Shown: positions 16,299-25,582, numbered from the stretch's first letter. The stretch is DNA of 43,596 nt from Vreelandella boliviensis LC1 (GCF_000236035.1 NZ_JH393257.1:1569181-1612776), one strand, 5' to 3'. The notes: generated from the sequence alone by a model not told the origin. Translations and numbers: made by a program.

Positions 16299-16380
16299 GC
16301 TAGTTTTCTAACCACTCCGAAGAGGCTTGGGGAGAGTACACCGGAGTTCTGGCTGAAAGATCAACAGGCTTTAAGGGGGT

Positions 16381-16408
16381 TTGACAGGAATCCACTACTT
16401 CGCATAAT
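16381..16408 (+). promoter_or_regulatory. Sigma-70 promoter of the permease operon
   Basis: TTGACA (16381-16386), a 16-base spacer and CATAAT (16403-16408) make a near-consensus promoter about 114 bp before the permease ATG. AT-rich sequence with TTTATTATAATAATT-like symmetry just downstream could bind the operon's GntR protein. Confidence 0.6.
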
Positions 16409-16521
16409 TTAGTATTTATTATAATAATTAGAAATGCTGTGGTGGGATGATAGCAACCCCTCACATGGCTATGAGCGCCCAGCACAACAAAAGCAACATC
16501 AATATCAAAAAGGAGGTGCTC

Positions 16522-17937
16522 ATGAAGGCACATAATGCGGTCATAACGTCTCGTAAGCCTTGGTATCAACGTATTCCCCATCCCGCCATTCTTATCTTCT
16601 GTCTGATTTGCGTGGTCTGGGTGTTAACGCTGATCATCCCCGCTGGTAGCTATGATCGCCATGATATCAATGGTCGCAGTGCGGTGATTCCTGGGACATT
16701 CCATCTCATTGATCAGGCGGCCCCATCATTCCTTTCGATCTTTCATTCCATTCCACTTGGCATGATCGGTGCTGCGAGCATCATCGTTATCGTTTTCATC
16801 GGTGGTGGCTTGTTCCGAGTGATGGAAGCCACCGGTGCACTGGAGAATCTGGTCGGCACACTGGTAAAGCGGTTGGGGCACGAGCGTCCTTCCATATTGA
16901 TATGGTTGATGACTTTCGTCTTCGGCGCCTTGGGGGTCGCGGTCGGCTATGAGAACAACATTGCATTGATTCCTCTTGCCGTTCTATTGGGGCTTGCCAT
17001 GGGAGGTGACCGGCTGGTGGGCACGGCGATCGCCCTCGGTGGCGTTGGTATTGGCTTCGCGACTTCACCGATCAACGTTTATACCGTCGGCGTATCCGAC
17101 CAAATCGCACAATTGCCGATGTTCTCGGGTGCCGGTCTGAGAAGCGTGCTGTGCCTATGCGCTCTGGCGCTTCTGGCCCATCACACCAGTCGCTACATGA
17201 AGCGTCTGCGTGAGGACTCAAGTGCATCATTGCTTGAAAGTGACGAACAACATGTGTCGCTTGATAAGCCAATCAGCGAGTATCGACTATCGGCTTCAGA
17301 TCTACGCGTCATCGGCACCTTTGTCGTTGGCCTCGGTATTATGCTCTACGGCGTTTTCGCTCATGGCTGGTATATCAATGAGATATCTGGTGTTTTCGTT
17401 GCCATGACGATCGCCATAGGCGCGATGGCTAAACTCTCACCCACCGACATCAATCGTTACTTCTTTGAGGGCGCTGCTGCGGTTTGTACCGGTGCTCTGC
17501 TGGTTGGGTTGGCGCGCGCCCTCCAGGTACTGCTTGAGCAAGGAAGCATCGGCGACACTATCGTCCATGGGCTGGCCGAGCCGCTAGCCGGGCTGCCGGT
17601 TTTGGTGTCAACGCTGGCGATGACATTGGTGCACTCGGTCATCAACGTCTTTATCCCCTCGGGTAGTGGGCAGGCTATGGCCACCATGCCTATCATGATT
17701 CCGCTGTCGGACCTGATCGGTATGACCCGCCAAACCGCGATTCTGGCATTCCAAGTTGGCGATGGTCTGACGAATTTGATAGTCCCCACTTCTGGTGGCA
17801 CCTTGGCAATGCTGGCGATCGCTCGGGTACCCTATGACCGCTGGGTGCGCTTCTTCTTCCCTCTGCTGGTCAAGATATTTCTGCTCTGTTGGGGGTTTCT
17901 GGCGTTTGCGGTAATGATTGGCTGGGGGCCTGCATGA
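16522..17937 (+). CDS. YfcC/DcuC-family permease
   Basis: A 471-residue inner-membrane protein with 11-13 hydrophobic helices, resembling the YfcC branch of the C4-dicarboxylate/arginine-ornithine carrier superfamily: an N-terminal helix ending LTLIIPAGSYDR, a conserved GYENNIALIPLAVLLGLAMG near 130, and NVFIPSGSGQAMATMPIM near 395. I set the start at ATG 16522, which has a perfect AGGAGGTG at 16511-16518; a longer frame from 16447 has none. The stop overlaps the next gene's start. With a deacylase in the operon, an N-acylated amino acid or small peptide is the likely cargo (inference). Confidence 0.85.
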   Translation: MKAHNAVITSRKPWYQRIPHPAILIFCLICVVWVLTLIIPAGSYDRHDINGRSAVIPGTFHLIDQAAPSFLSIFHSIPLGMIGAASIIVIVFIGGGLFRVMEATGALENLVGTLVKRLGHERPSILIWLMTFVFGALGVAVGYENNIALIPLAVLLGLAMGGDRLVGTAIALGGVGIGFATSPINVYTVGVSDQIAQLPMFSGAGLRSVLCLCALALLAHHTSRYMKRLREDSSASLLESDEQHVSLDKPISEYRLSASDLRVIGTFVVGLGIMLYGVFAHGWYINEISGVFVAMTIAIGAMAKLSPTDINRYFFEGAAAVCTGALLVGLARALQVLLEQGSIGDTIVHGLAEPLAGLPVLVSTLAMTLVHSVINVFIPSGSGQAMATMPIMIPLSDLIGMTRQTAILAFQVGDGLTNLIVPTSGGTLAMLAIARVPYDRWVRFFFPLLVKIFLLCWGFLAFAVMIGWGPA

Positions 17938-18692
17938 GTCAGAAGCGTTCAGATCAGATAGCTGAAGGGTTGCGGCAACGGATACTGTCCGGTGAGTTGC
18001 CACTCGGCGCCAGATTGGAGAACGAGTCCGCCCTTACTGCGCGTTTTTCAACCAGTAAGTGGACACTTCGTGAAGCGTTGAAGTCGCTCGAAACTCAGGG
18101 CTTGGTACGGGTAAAAAGCGGCCCCGGAGGAGGGGCCGGTGTCACCGAAGTCAGTGCCGACACAGCCAATGAGATGCTATGGAATTTCTGCTTTAGTCGT
18201 GATCTGTCGATTCCAGACATCTACGCACTTCGCAAGCTGCTGGAACCCGCACTGGCGCGCCAGGTAACGCCGCTACTCAGCGAGGAAGCGTTGGCCCAGT
18301 TGACGGCCACCGCCGGGCGCTGCTGTAGCTATCGGCGCGACGGGCGCGGTGTTTCGGAGAGGCAAGATGAAATCAACTTCCACAATCTACTCGCCGCTGC
18401 TTCGCCCAATCCGTTACTGCGCTTTCTGATCGAGTTTCTGAACGGCCTGCTGCTCAAGGTAGTGGTTGCCCAGCAGTACGACCCAGCCTTGACCGGCATT
18501 GATCTGAATTATTACGGTCACGATTATCATCTTGATTTAATTGAAGCTTTTCGCGCCCGCGACGCCGAGCGCGCCGCGCAGCTAATGTATGACCATATGG
18601 AGGCCGCCGAAGATTATATGGCCAAGGTAGCCGCTGTGGCCGAGTGCGGCCGTCCCTCCAATGACTCAAGTGAGGATCCACGATGTCCCTGA
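17934..18692 (+). CDS. GntR/FCD-family transcriptional regulator
   Basis: A 252-residue FadR-subfamily regulator with a winged helix at about residues 5-75 (QIAEGLRQRILSGELPLGAR, then STSKWTLREALKSLETQGLV) and an FCD domain at 90-235. I chose the ATG at 17934, which overlaps the permease stop (ATGA); a longer frame reaches back into the permease. Its own stop lies inside the start of the deacylase gene. Encoded between transporter and enzyme, it presumably senses the operon's substrate. Confidence 0.87.
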   Translation: MSQKRSDQIAEGLRQRILSGELPLGARLENESALTARFSTSKWTLREALKSLETQGLVRVKSGPGGGAGVTEVSADTANEMLWNFCFSRDLSIPDIYALRKLLEPALARQVTPLLSEEALAQLTATAGRCCSYRRDGRGVSERQDEINFHNLLAAASPNPLLRFLIEFLNGLLLKVVVAQQYDPALTGIDLNYYGHDYHLDLIEAFRARDAERAAQLMYDHMEAAEDYMAKVAAVAECGRPSNDSSEDPRCP

Positions 18693-19855
18693 CAACGCCC
18701 AACGCTTCCAGCATGCTTGATCGACTCGTGGGCTTTCCCACTGTGTCCCGCGACTCCAACTTAGCGCTTATCGAGTGGGTTGAGGCCTACTTAGATGAAC
18801 ACGGTGTACAGCACTGGCGCATAGATAGTGATGATGGCAGCAAGGCCAACCTGCTAGCGCGCATCGGCCCCGCCGTCGAAGGCGGCGTGGTGCTGTCGGG
18901 GCACACTGATGTGGTGCCGGTGGACGGCCAGCCCTGGTCCAGTGATCCATTCAAGCTGATTGACAAGGGCGATGGTCGCCTCTACGGCCGCGGTACCTGC
19001 GATATGAAGGGCTTTATCGCCTGCGCCTTGGCTGAGGTGCCGCGCTGGGTTCAGCTAGCGCTGCCCAAACCGATCTATCTAGCGCTCTCCTACGACGAGG
19101 AGATCGGCTGTGTGGGCGCGCCGCGGATGATCGAGCGTTTGATGGCCGACCATCCGCGCCCGGCAGCGGTAATCGTCGGCGAGCCCACCTCGATGGCACC
19201 GGTTGTGGCGCAAAAAGGCGCCACCAACCTGCGCACCACCGTAACCGGCCATGCCGCCCACTCCAGCCAAGTCAATCAGGGAGTCTCGGCGATCCACGTG
19301 GCGGCACGCTTGGTCACCAAGATCGAAGACGTTATGAGTGAACTCAAGGCGGAGGGGCGTGTGGATGAGGCCTTCAACGTGGTGCACTCCAGCCTTCACG
19401 TTGGCAAGATCGCCGGCGGGACGGCGACCAACATTATGGCCCGGGAGTGCAGCTTCGATTGGGAGATTCGCCATCTGCCCCAGGACAGTGTCGACGAACT
19501 GCTAGGCCGCGTCACCGACTACGCTAGCCAGCTCGAAGCCGAGATGCAGCAGCGCGTCCCGCAAACCAACATCGTCACCGAGACGCTGAATGCCACCGTG
19601 CCGGCGCTGGCCGACCGCGACAATGTCGAAGCACTGTCGCTATGCCACATGCTGCTCGGTGAGCAGGCGGTGGGCGGCGCGGTGGCTTATGCCACCGAGG
19701 CTGGCCAGTTCCAGCGCGAAGGGTTGGCCACAGTGATCTGCGGCCCCGGCAGCATCAGCCAGGCCCACCAGCCCGATGAGTATATCGACATCGACCAGCT
19801 TGAAGCGGGCAGCCGCTTTATGCGGGCGCTAGGTGAGAAGATGACCGTAAGCTGA
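18683..19855 (+). CDS. argE: ArgE-like M20 deacylase (acetylornithine deacetylase family)
   Basis: A 390-residue M20 metallopeptidase-fold amidohydrolase. Metal ligands and catalytic residues are visible in SGHTDVVPVDGQPW (near residue 73), GRGTCDMKGFIA (near 105) and YDEEIGCVGAP (near 140), with the final His in GSISQAHQPDEYID near 360. The length fits ArgE. It would release acetate and a free amino acid from an N2-acetylated substrate. Being coupled to a dedicated permease and regulator (10-base overlap with GntR), it probably serves uptake and use of an external N-acyl amino acid rather than arginine synthesis. Succinyl-diaminopimelate desuccinylase is less likely. Confidence 0.82.
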   Translation: MSLTTPNASSMLDRLVGFPTVSRDSNLALIEWVEAYLDEHGVQHWRIDSDDGSKANLLARIGPAVEGGVVLSGHTDVVPVDGQPWSSDPFKLIDKGDGRLYGRGTCDMKGFIACALAEVPRWVQLALPKPIYLALSYDEEIGCVGAPRMIERLMADHPRPAAVIVGEPTSMAPVVAQKGATNLRTTVTGHAAHSSQVNQGVSAIHVAARLVTKIEDVMSELKAEGRVDEAFNVVHSSLHVGKIAGGTATNIMARECSFDWEIRHLPQDSVDELLGRVTDYASQLEAEMQQRVPQTNIVTETLNATVPALADRDNVEALSLCHMLLGEQAVGGAVAYATEAGQFQREGLATVICGPGSISQAHQPDEYIDIDQLEAGSRFMRALGEKMTVS

Positions 19856-19930
19856 TAAAGGTATCTACTTCAATGCAATGATTGCACACCGTGATCCGCC
19901 TCAGAACGTCGTTGGCAGGCTGCCAAGCCC

Positions 19931-21079
19931 TCACGGCGAAGGTTCCAAGTCGGCCCAGAAAGTGCCTTCCAGCGGGTAGGGCAGTAGGTTTTCGTGTACA
20001 GATTGCCAAGCTGCGGCAGGGGCCAGGTCTGCCATGGCATCAGGGTGTAGCCACTTCGCGACTTGCTGAACGGCAATAAACTGAAAGGGTGTGTTGTAGA
20101 ATAGGTGCCACAGCGCATGCACGTGGCCTGATTCCACCGCTTTGAGCGTCGACCACCCTGGCCGCGCCGTGATCAATTCCCGCATGGCGGCGCGGGTCTC
20201 GTCCTCGGAGACGTCATAGCCCAGTGGAATCGAGCGGCTACTCAATACCTGCCAGTCGCCCCCAGTTTGAATGATGACGTCGGGATTTCGAGACAGTATC
20301 CATTCAGTGTGCAGTTGACCAAACAGGCCCGGCAGTCGCTCAGCGGCAATGTTATGCCCGCCAGCCAATCGCACCACACGGCCCAGGTTGTCATCACCGA
20401 CGCTTCGGCAGCACTCTGGATGCAACCCCGCCGCTGTTTCGATCAAAACATCCGGCCGCTGTAGAGGCTTAGGCAGGCGCTTGGCGACGTCTTCAAGCGC
20501 CTGCTGACGCATGGTAATTAGTGCCTCGGCTCGCGCTTCGGTAGCGAAGATTTGTCCCATCAGCCTCAGGCTGGGCACCATATGCTGGTCTGCTTGGGTC
20601 AAGAAATCCACGAATACCACCGCTATCCCGGCTGTCTCCAATGTGCCTAGCGCCGAGCCTTCACGTAATGCAGGCCAAGCGCTCAGATCAAAAACAATCA
20701 CGTCTGGTTTAAGCGCAATGGCTTGTTCGAGATCGAATTCACCGGTGGCCGCTTTGCCAAAACGGGCTAACTGTTCGGCGTGGGGGAAGCGCTGCTGAAG
20801 GCGTTGCCAGACGTCTTCATCGAAGCGAATGAGTTCATCACGCCAACCCACAAGGTCTTGGAAGGGGTCGTCAGGCTGAAGGGCGGCAAGGGTATAAAGC
20901 AGCCGACCTTCGCCCAAGATGACTCGTTGTGGGTCATCGGGCAATAGAACCTTGCGGTCAGCCAAGTCGGTTACCTCCAGCGAGCTCGCCAGTGCTGGCA
21001 TCGCCAGGCTAACCGTCAAAATCATCAAGCATAAGTGCCATAGTCGTTGTCTTAGACGACGCTTAAACAAAGCGGACAT
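19931..21079 (-). CDS. Iron-chelate ABC transporter substrate-binding protein
   Basis: A 382-residue class III periplasmic binding protein (FecB/FhuD/BtuF fold). The ATG at 21079 follows GGAACGAGGT; a signal peptide with Arg/Lys-rich start and hydrophobic core ends near PALASS. The family core begins LEVTDLADRKVLLPDDPQRV and includes AIALKPDVIVFD and RNPDVIIQTGGDW. It is about 80 residues longer than simple members. The gene follows the FecA-like receptor by 91 bp on the same strand, so the pair is probably one iron-regulated unit. No ABC permease or ATPase is present in the window, so it must share one encoded elsewhere. Confidence 0.83.
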   Translation of the reverse strand: MSALFKRRLRQRLWHLCLMILTVSLAMPALASSLEVTDLADRKVLLPDDPQRVILGEGRLLYTLAALQPDDPFQDLVGWRDELIRFDEDVWQRLQQRFPHAEQLARFGKAATGEFDLEQAIALKPDVIVFDLSAWPALREGSALGTLETAGIAVVFVDFLTQADQHMVPSLRLMGQIFATEARAEALITMRQQALEDVAKRLPKPLQRPDVLIETAAGLHPECCRSVGDDNLGRVVRLAGGHNIAAERLPGLFGQLHTEWILSRNPDVIIQTGGDWQVLSSRSIPLGYDVSEDETRAAMRELITARPGWSTLKAVESGHVHALWHLFYNTPFQFIAVQQVAKWLHPDAMADLAPAAAWQSVHENLLPYPLEGTFWADLEPSP

Positions 21080-21170
21080 ACCTCGTTCCTTAATCAAACA
21101 TGACCTATACAGAACGGTCTTTATAAAACAGCGCGTGCTGGCGGGCTGATGTCAGCAGCCCGCCGTCGAC

Positions 21171-23213
21171 TCAAAAGGTGACATCCAATCCTAAGCTGTA
21201 GGCGCGCCCTGGTAACGGCACACGACCCACCGGGCTGGTGTCTACCCCGCGGAAATAGGCATCATCGTCGGTCAGGTTGTGCACGCCCAAGGTTAAGCTT
21301 GCTGCGCTGGCGAATGGCAGTCGGTAGCCTAAGCTGGTATCGACTAACCAGTAATCAGGCAATGGGCCGGTGCTGCCGTTCGCAGTCTCTTGGGCGGTGT
21401 TGGCTGCATCGGCGAAGCTTTTATCGACGTAGCGGGCGCCGACATTGCCGAACCAGCGGCCCTGTTCCCAGCGCGCCATTAGGTTGAGCAAGTGATTGGG
21501 TGCGTTGGGCACCTCGTTGCCGGCCAACTCCCCATTGCGCTGCTCCGTATCGAGCCAGGTCCAGGTTCCTTCCAGGCTGAAGGGCAGGGTGTTCGGCACC
21601 CAGGCCAATCGTGTTTCTAGCCCTTGGTAGCGGGTTTCTCCGAGGTTCTTGAGGCTATTATCTGGCTGCTTGACGACCTGATCTTCGTAGTTGATTAAGA
21701 ACGCCGTGGCCTCTGCTTGCCAAGGGCCAGATTGGTAACGTGCCCCAAACTCATGGTTCCAGGCTGTCTCGTTTGATACATCGCCTGGGTTGGTGATCTG
21801 CGCGAGTTGCACCGGGGTTAACGACCGTTGGGCGGAAGTGAACAAATACCACGCTTCGTTGGCCGCATAGCCGATGGTCAGGCCGGGCAGCCAGGCAGCG
21901 GCGTTGTTCTCATCGCGACCGCCATTTAAGGTATCGGCGTAGTCCATCTCTGCATGCTCGTAACGAATACCTGGGGTTACTTCCCAGCCACCGCCTAGCT
22001 GCCAAGTGTCGCTTATGTAAGCGGCCATTGCGCGGGTCTCAAAGTCCCAGCGACGAACCGGGGCGGCACTTTCACTACCGACCGTACGGCGGTTGACATC
22101 AAAGTCGACATTTTCCTCTAAATAGCGAGCGCCCATCATCAGAGTGTGATCACCCAACTGCCAAGCGACGCGGGGCTCGCTGGCCCATACTGAGAAGCTG
22201 CGCGGGGAGTCGGCGACATGGGTGGCTGGCTCGCCTGGGTCAGACCAATGGCTCGCACCGCTCAAGTTTTGGCCAAACCAGAAGGTTCGGTCACTCTGGT
22301 GACCAAATTGGCGCCAACTTATCTCGATATCGTTGCTGGGTTGCCAATGCCAGGTCGCGTGGGCTCGCCATGTATCCGCCTCGAAACGGTCGTAGGGACG
22401 CTGAGAATCGCTGCGGTCTTGGGCGTAGGAGTCTGGCGTTAGTGCGCCAGGTAGATCCGTGTCTACGCTGTAGTACTGCAGTTGGCCATCGACCCATTGT
22501 TCATCATTGAGTTGGTAATCGGCATCTAAAATGAAATTATCGACCTGCGTTTGGCTGCGCTCGCGCCCACCCTTGCCGCGCATCAGGTTGGCTTGAAACT
22601 GGAGCCCCAGGTTGTCACTCACTTGCCCGCCTGCGCGCAGGTAATGATCGCTGAGCACATGGCCGGTGGCGTCGTCCACCGTCAGGCGCTCGCGCCACTG
22701 GGCTTCCTTCTCTGCGGGGATGCCGCGTGTGACGAAATTGAGCACTCCGCCCACGTTGTTTGGGCCGTAGTGAACCGCCGCGCCACCCCGCACGATGTCA
22801 ACTTGTTCTAGCGTGGGGAGTGTTACCGGGAATAGCGAAACACCGATATTGCTGTAGGGCCCCAGGGCTGCCGGAATGCCGTCGACCAGGATTTGTACCC
22901 GCTCGCTACGGCGCGGTGATAAACCGCGGATACCGATATTTGGTAGTACGCCCGTGCCGGTCTCATCCTGTACGTGGATACCGGGTACCCGGGCTAGCGC
23001 ATCTTCGAGCTGACGAATATCGCCACCGTGTAGCGCCTCACCCGCCAATATCTGGCGTGCGCCTGGCGTGGTCTGCGGGTCAGCGCGCGTGGCGCTTAAC
23101 CAGTCGCTGGACACCACTAAGGTGGCTAGCTCACTGGTAGGCTCATGTTGCTGGGCCCAAGCCAGTGGAGAGGCAGCGGCGATAGCCAAAGGCAGTACAC
23201 GAAGGTAATGCAT
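21171..23213 (-). CDS. TonB-dependent receptor, FecA-like
   Basis: A 680-residue outer-membrane receptor. Signal peptide (cleavage near PLAWAQQ), then a plug domain at about 35-160 with LEDALARVPGIHVQDETG and IGIRGLSPRRSERVQILVDG, the latter resembling the FecA ferric citrate receptor, followed by a 22-strand barrel ending in aromatic residue F (SLGLDVTF). A strong Fur box lies 14 bp above the ATG, and AAAGGAAC serves as ribosome site. Its substrate is an iron chelate, perhaps citrate-type; no regulatory N-terminal extension for FecR/FecI signalling is seen. Confidence 0.88.
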   Translation of the reverse strand: MHYLRVLPLAIAAASPLAWAQQHEPTSELATLVVSSDWLSATRADPQTTPGARQILAGEALHGGDIRQLEDALARVPGIHVQDETGTGVLPNIGIRGLSPRRSERVQILVDGIPAALGPYSNIGVSLFPVTLPTLEQVDIVRGGAAVHYGPNNVGGVLNFVTRGIPAEKEAQWRERLTVDDATGHVLSDHYLRAGGQVSDNLGLQFQANLMRGKGGRERSQTQVDNFILDADYQLNDEQWVDGQLQYYSVDTDLPGALTPDSYAQDRSDSQRPYDRFEADTWRAHATWHWQPSNDIEISWRQFGHQSDRTFWFGQNLSGASHWSDPGEPATHVADSPRSFSVWASEPRVAWQLGDHTLMMGARYLEENVDFDVNRRTVGSESAAPVRRWDFETRAMAAYISDTWQLGGGWEVTPGIRYEHAEMDYADTLNGGRDENNAAAWLPGLTIGYAANEAWYLFTSAQRSLTPVQLAQITNPGDVSNETAWNHEFGARYQSGPWQAEATAFLINYEDQVVKQPDNSLKNLGETRYQGLETRLAWVPNTLPFSLEGTWTWLDTEQRNGELAGNEVPNAPNHLLNLMARWEQGRWFGNVGARYVDKSFADAANTAQETANGSTGPLPDYWLVDTSLGYRLPFASAASLTLGVHNLTDDDAYFRGVDTSPVGRVPLPGRAYSLGLDVTF

Positions 23214-23226
23214 ACGATGTTCCTTT

Positions 23227-23245
23227 GTTAATGATTATCATAAGC
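23227..23245 (-). promoter_or_regulatory. Fur box
   Basis: On the minus strand the 19 bases GCTTATGATAATCATTAAC match the Fur consensus GATAATGATAATCATTATC at 16 of 19 positions. It is 14 bp above the receptor start, so iron repression of the receptor and its binding protein is expected. Confidence 0.85.
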
Positions 23246-23319
23246 GAGTGGGGTATCATAAATAATTGGCGCCAATCTGCAAGAAGTTATTAGAGTGAAG
23301 TGCAAAGGAGAGCTTAGGA

Positions 23320-23979
23320 ATGGATCAGGCTTCAGTACGGCAAGAGACCGCACGTCAAGAAAAAGACCAAAGCTGGCTACAGGAGCAGCTGAGAATCGGT
23401 ATGGGGGGCGGGCGTTTTCCCGCTGATAGTTGGTTGCGTCAAGATGCCCTTGCGGAGCTTTATGGCGTCAGCCGCTTTGTTGTGAGAGGTGCCCTGGAGC
23501 GTTTGTCGGAAGCGGAGGCCATTGAGCATGTGCCCCACCGGGGCTATCGGGTTAGGCGTTGGAGCCACCAAGAGCGCCTGGAACTCACTGAAGCTCGCCT
23601 AGTGGTGGAACTTGCCATGGCGCCATTGATGATGGCACGCCGAACTGAGTCATTGATGGAACCTGTTAGGCAGGCTTGTGCCCAATTTGAAGACGCTGCC
23701 AGTGAGGGCGATGGTGAAGCCATGTTTCTCAGCAATCATGCCTTTCACAGAGCGCTAGCAGTGCTTGCTGGCAATCGGCAGTTGGCCGATCAAGTGAATT
23801 GGCTGCGTGAACAGGGCATGCGTGGGGCCGGGCCGGGATGGCCCAAGGCTGGCGGGGTCGAGCGTAGTATACGCGAGCACTATGCGATGGTTGAAGCGAT
23901 AGACGCTGGCGATGTTTTGGGGCTACAGGGTGTCGTACAGCGCCACTTAACAGCGTGGCAAGAGCGCTTTGACCGCTAG
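23320..23979 (+). CDS. GntR/FCD-family transcriptional regulator
   Basis: A 219-residue FadR-subfamily regulator: winged helix at about residues 15-82 (LRQDALAELYGVSRFVVRGA) and FCD domain at 85-210. AAAGGAGAG lies before the ATG. It is divergent from the FecA-like receptor gene across a 106-bp region containing the Fur box, and its last bases overlap the end of the diguanylate cyclase gene on the other strand. No metabolic gene is adjacent, so its target is unknown. Confidence 0.85.
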   Translation: MDQASVRQETARQEKDQSWLQEQLRIGMGGGRFPADSWLRQDALAELYGVSRFVVRGALERLSEAEAIEHVPHRGYRVRRWSHQERLELTEARLVVELAMAPLMMARRTESLMEPVRQACAQFEDAASEGDGEAMFLSNHAFHRALAVLAGNRQLADQVNWLREQGMRGAGPGWPKAGGVERSIREHYAMVEAIDAGDVLGLQGVVQRHLTAWQERFDR

Positions 23980-24830
23980 CGATTGCGCTTTTTGATTTGA
24001 TACATATGGCTGTCTGCATGGCTTAGCAGGGTGTCGGCATCTCTTCCGTCGGCGGGGTAGCTGGCCACGCCGATGCTGCAGGTTGGCATTCTGACGTCAC
24101 CGAATTCAGCCCCCAGTGGCTCGTTCATTACCATTAGGATCTGCTCGACCTTTTCCTCAATGGCGTTCACTGTTTTTATGTCCGTTAACAGAACCGTGAA
24201 TTCATCACCGCCCATGCGAGCGACCGTATCCGTCTCTCGTACACAGCCTTCCAAACGTCTGGCTACCGTGCAGAGCACGCGGTCTCCCACCGCATGTCCA
24301 TGAACATCATTGATGCCTTTGAAGTCGTTAATATCCAGAAACAGCAGCGCTAGGCTGTTCTGGTAGCGATGGGCAGCGCTTAAGCCCGAGACCAGCCGAT
24401 CATAGAACAGCGCTCGGTTAGTCAGTTTGGTCAGCGGGTCATGATGGGCGAGGTAGCGTAGTTCCTCTTCGGCCTGCATAAGGGCGGTCACGTTTCGCGC
24501 GACACCGATCCTAACGCCCTCGTCCTCGTACCAGCGGGCAGACCAGAGGATGTGTACGATATCGCCGTCTTTGCGGATGTAGCGGTTGCGGAAATCCATG
24601 TGGGGCTTTCCGTTCATCACACGAGCAATGGAGTCCCGCGTAGCCGCTAAATCGTCAGGGTGCATGTAGTGGGTGATCAAGGTGCCGATCAATTCGTCGG
24701 GAAGGTAACCGAGCAGTGTCTCACAGGCATCACTCACAAAGATGATCTGGTTATCTGAATCGACAACGAAGACAGTGTCCAGCATCAGATGAATCAGTTT
24801 GGGGTAGAGCGCTTGCAGGTCAACGGCCAT
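23976..24830 (-). CDS. PAS-GGDEF diguanylate cyclase
   Basis: A 284-residue protein from the ATG at 24830: PAS domain at about residues 8-120 (DTVFVVDSDNQIIFVSD, with a PAC-like RYIRKDGDIVHILWSARW) and a GGDEF domain at 125-284. The catalytic motif GGDEF is intact near residue 206, and RETD five residues before it is a feedback-inhibition I-site. It should make cyclic di-GMP in response to a PAS signal; no membrane helix is seen, so it is cytoplasmic. The frame is open to ATG 24947, but that 39-residue extension is low-complexity and looks non-coding; none of the candidate starts has a good ribosome site. It converges on and overlaps the GntR gene by 4 bases. Confidence 0.85.
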   Translation of the reverse strand: MAVDLQALYPKLIHLMLDTVFVVDSDNQIIFVSDACETLLGYLPDELIGTLITHYMHPDDLAATRDSIARVMNGKPHMDFRNRYIRKDGDIVHILWSARWYEDEGVRIGVARNVTALMQAEEELRYLAHHDPLTKLTNRALFYDRLVSGLSAAHRYQNSLALLFLDINDFKGINDVHGHAVGDRVLCTVARRLEGCVRETDTVARMGGDEFTVLLTDIKTVNAIEEKVEQILMVMNEPLGAEFGDVRMPTCSIGVASYPADGRDADTLLSHADSHMYQIKKRNR

Positions 24831-25015
24831 AGGTGGGAGTAATCCGGTTAGCGTCCCTCGACTATAGAGCAATCGCGAAGGGGGGGCGATAGCCATTATC
24901 TCGAAAACTACTTCGTTAAATGACCGCCCATCTACATTGCTCATCACGATGGTTGCTACGACAATGTGCTAAGTGGACTTCTATTCATGCAGCAAGCGGC
25001 CGTGGAGTAGTCAGT

Positions 25016-25126
25016 ATGAAGACCTTGTCGAACATGGGGTTTGCCATCTTCGGTGCCGCGCTGGTCGCCATTAGTTACGGGCTGGCGCGTTTTGCATTTG
25101 GCCTGTTTGTACCTTCCATCAGCGCC
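25016..25126 (+). pseudogene. Duplicated 5' end of the MFS transporter gene
   Basis: The first 37 codons (MKTLSN...FVPSISA) differ from those of the intact MFS gene at 28499 at only two residues, and similarity continues about 20 bp upstream through the ribosome site. At 25127 the match stops abruptly and the sequence becomes the 3' part of an unrelated methyltransferase gene. It is a partial duplication. Confidence 0.85.
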
Positions 25127-25521
25127 CGGTATGGGTGGCTTTCACTGTGGATGACAGCGATGGTACGCGCTTGCGCTCTGGGGAGTCGCTTGCCAATGCG
25201 GCACGGGAGGTCGCGGCCCTTGGTGCAGAGCGAATAATGGTCAATTGTTCAGCGCCCGAAGCGGTGACGACTGCTATGGGTGAACTTGCTACGCTCAGCG
25301 TGCCGTTCGGCGGCTACGCGAACGGCTTTATCTCCGTGGCGCCGCTCCAGCCCGGCAGTACCGTCGATAAGCTAGCGTCGCGCACGGATCTTGATCCTGC
25401 TGCCTACGCCGAGCATGCAATAAAATGGTTTGGGCAGGGGGCAACGGCCATTGGCGGCTGCTGCGAAGTGGGGCCCGCCCATATTGCTGCTTTGGCCAAG
25501 CGCTTGAGCGAAAGAGGGTAA
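25127..25521 (+). pseudogene. Homocysteine S-methyltransferase, 5'-truncated
   Basis: From 25127 the frame reads VWVAFTVDDSDGTRLRSGES, later EHAIKWFGQGATAIGGCCEV with the GGCC zinc-binding Cys pair of MmuM/BHMT-type homocysteine S-methyltransferases, ending LAKRLSERG. About 130 of some 300 residues remain; the first Cys ligand and the N-terminal barrel are lost. The joined MFS 5' end is in another frame, so no fusion protein results; internal starts such as ATG 25135 could give at most an inactive fragment. Confidence 0.82.
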
Positions 25522-25582
25522 CGACTAGCAGCAGCTAATCGACGTCTTCTTTATCCGATGTCAGCTCGTTCCCTTGCGCGGC

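Noticed and set aside
16300..16581. 93-codon minus-strand frame over the permease promoter
   Set aside because: Overlaps a good promoter, a perfect ribosome site and the permease 5' end; no family resemblance.
24831..24947. N-terminal extension of the diguanylate cyclase
   Set aside because: Low-complexity, not part of the PAS domain and without a ribosome site; the start was placed at 24830, with the longer form left as a possibility.
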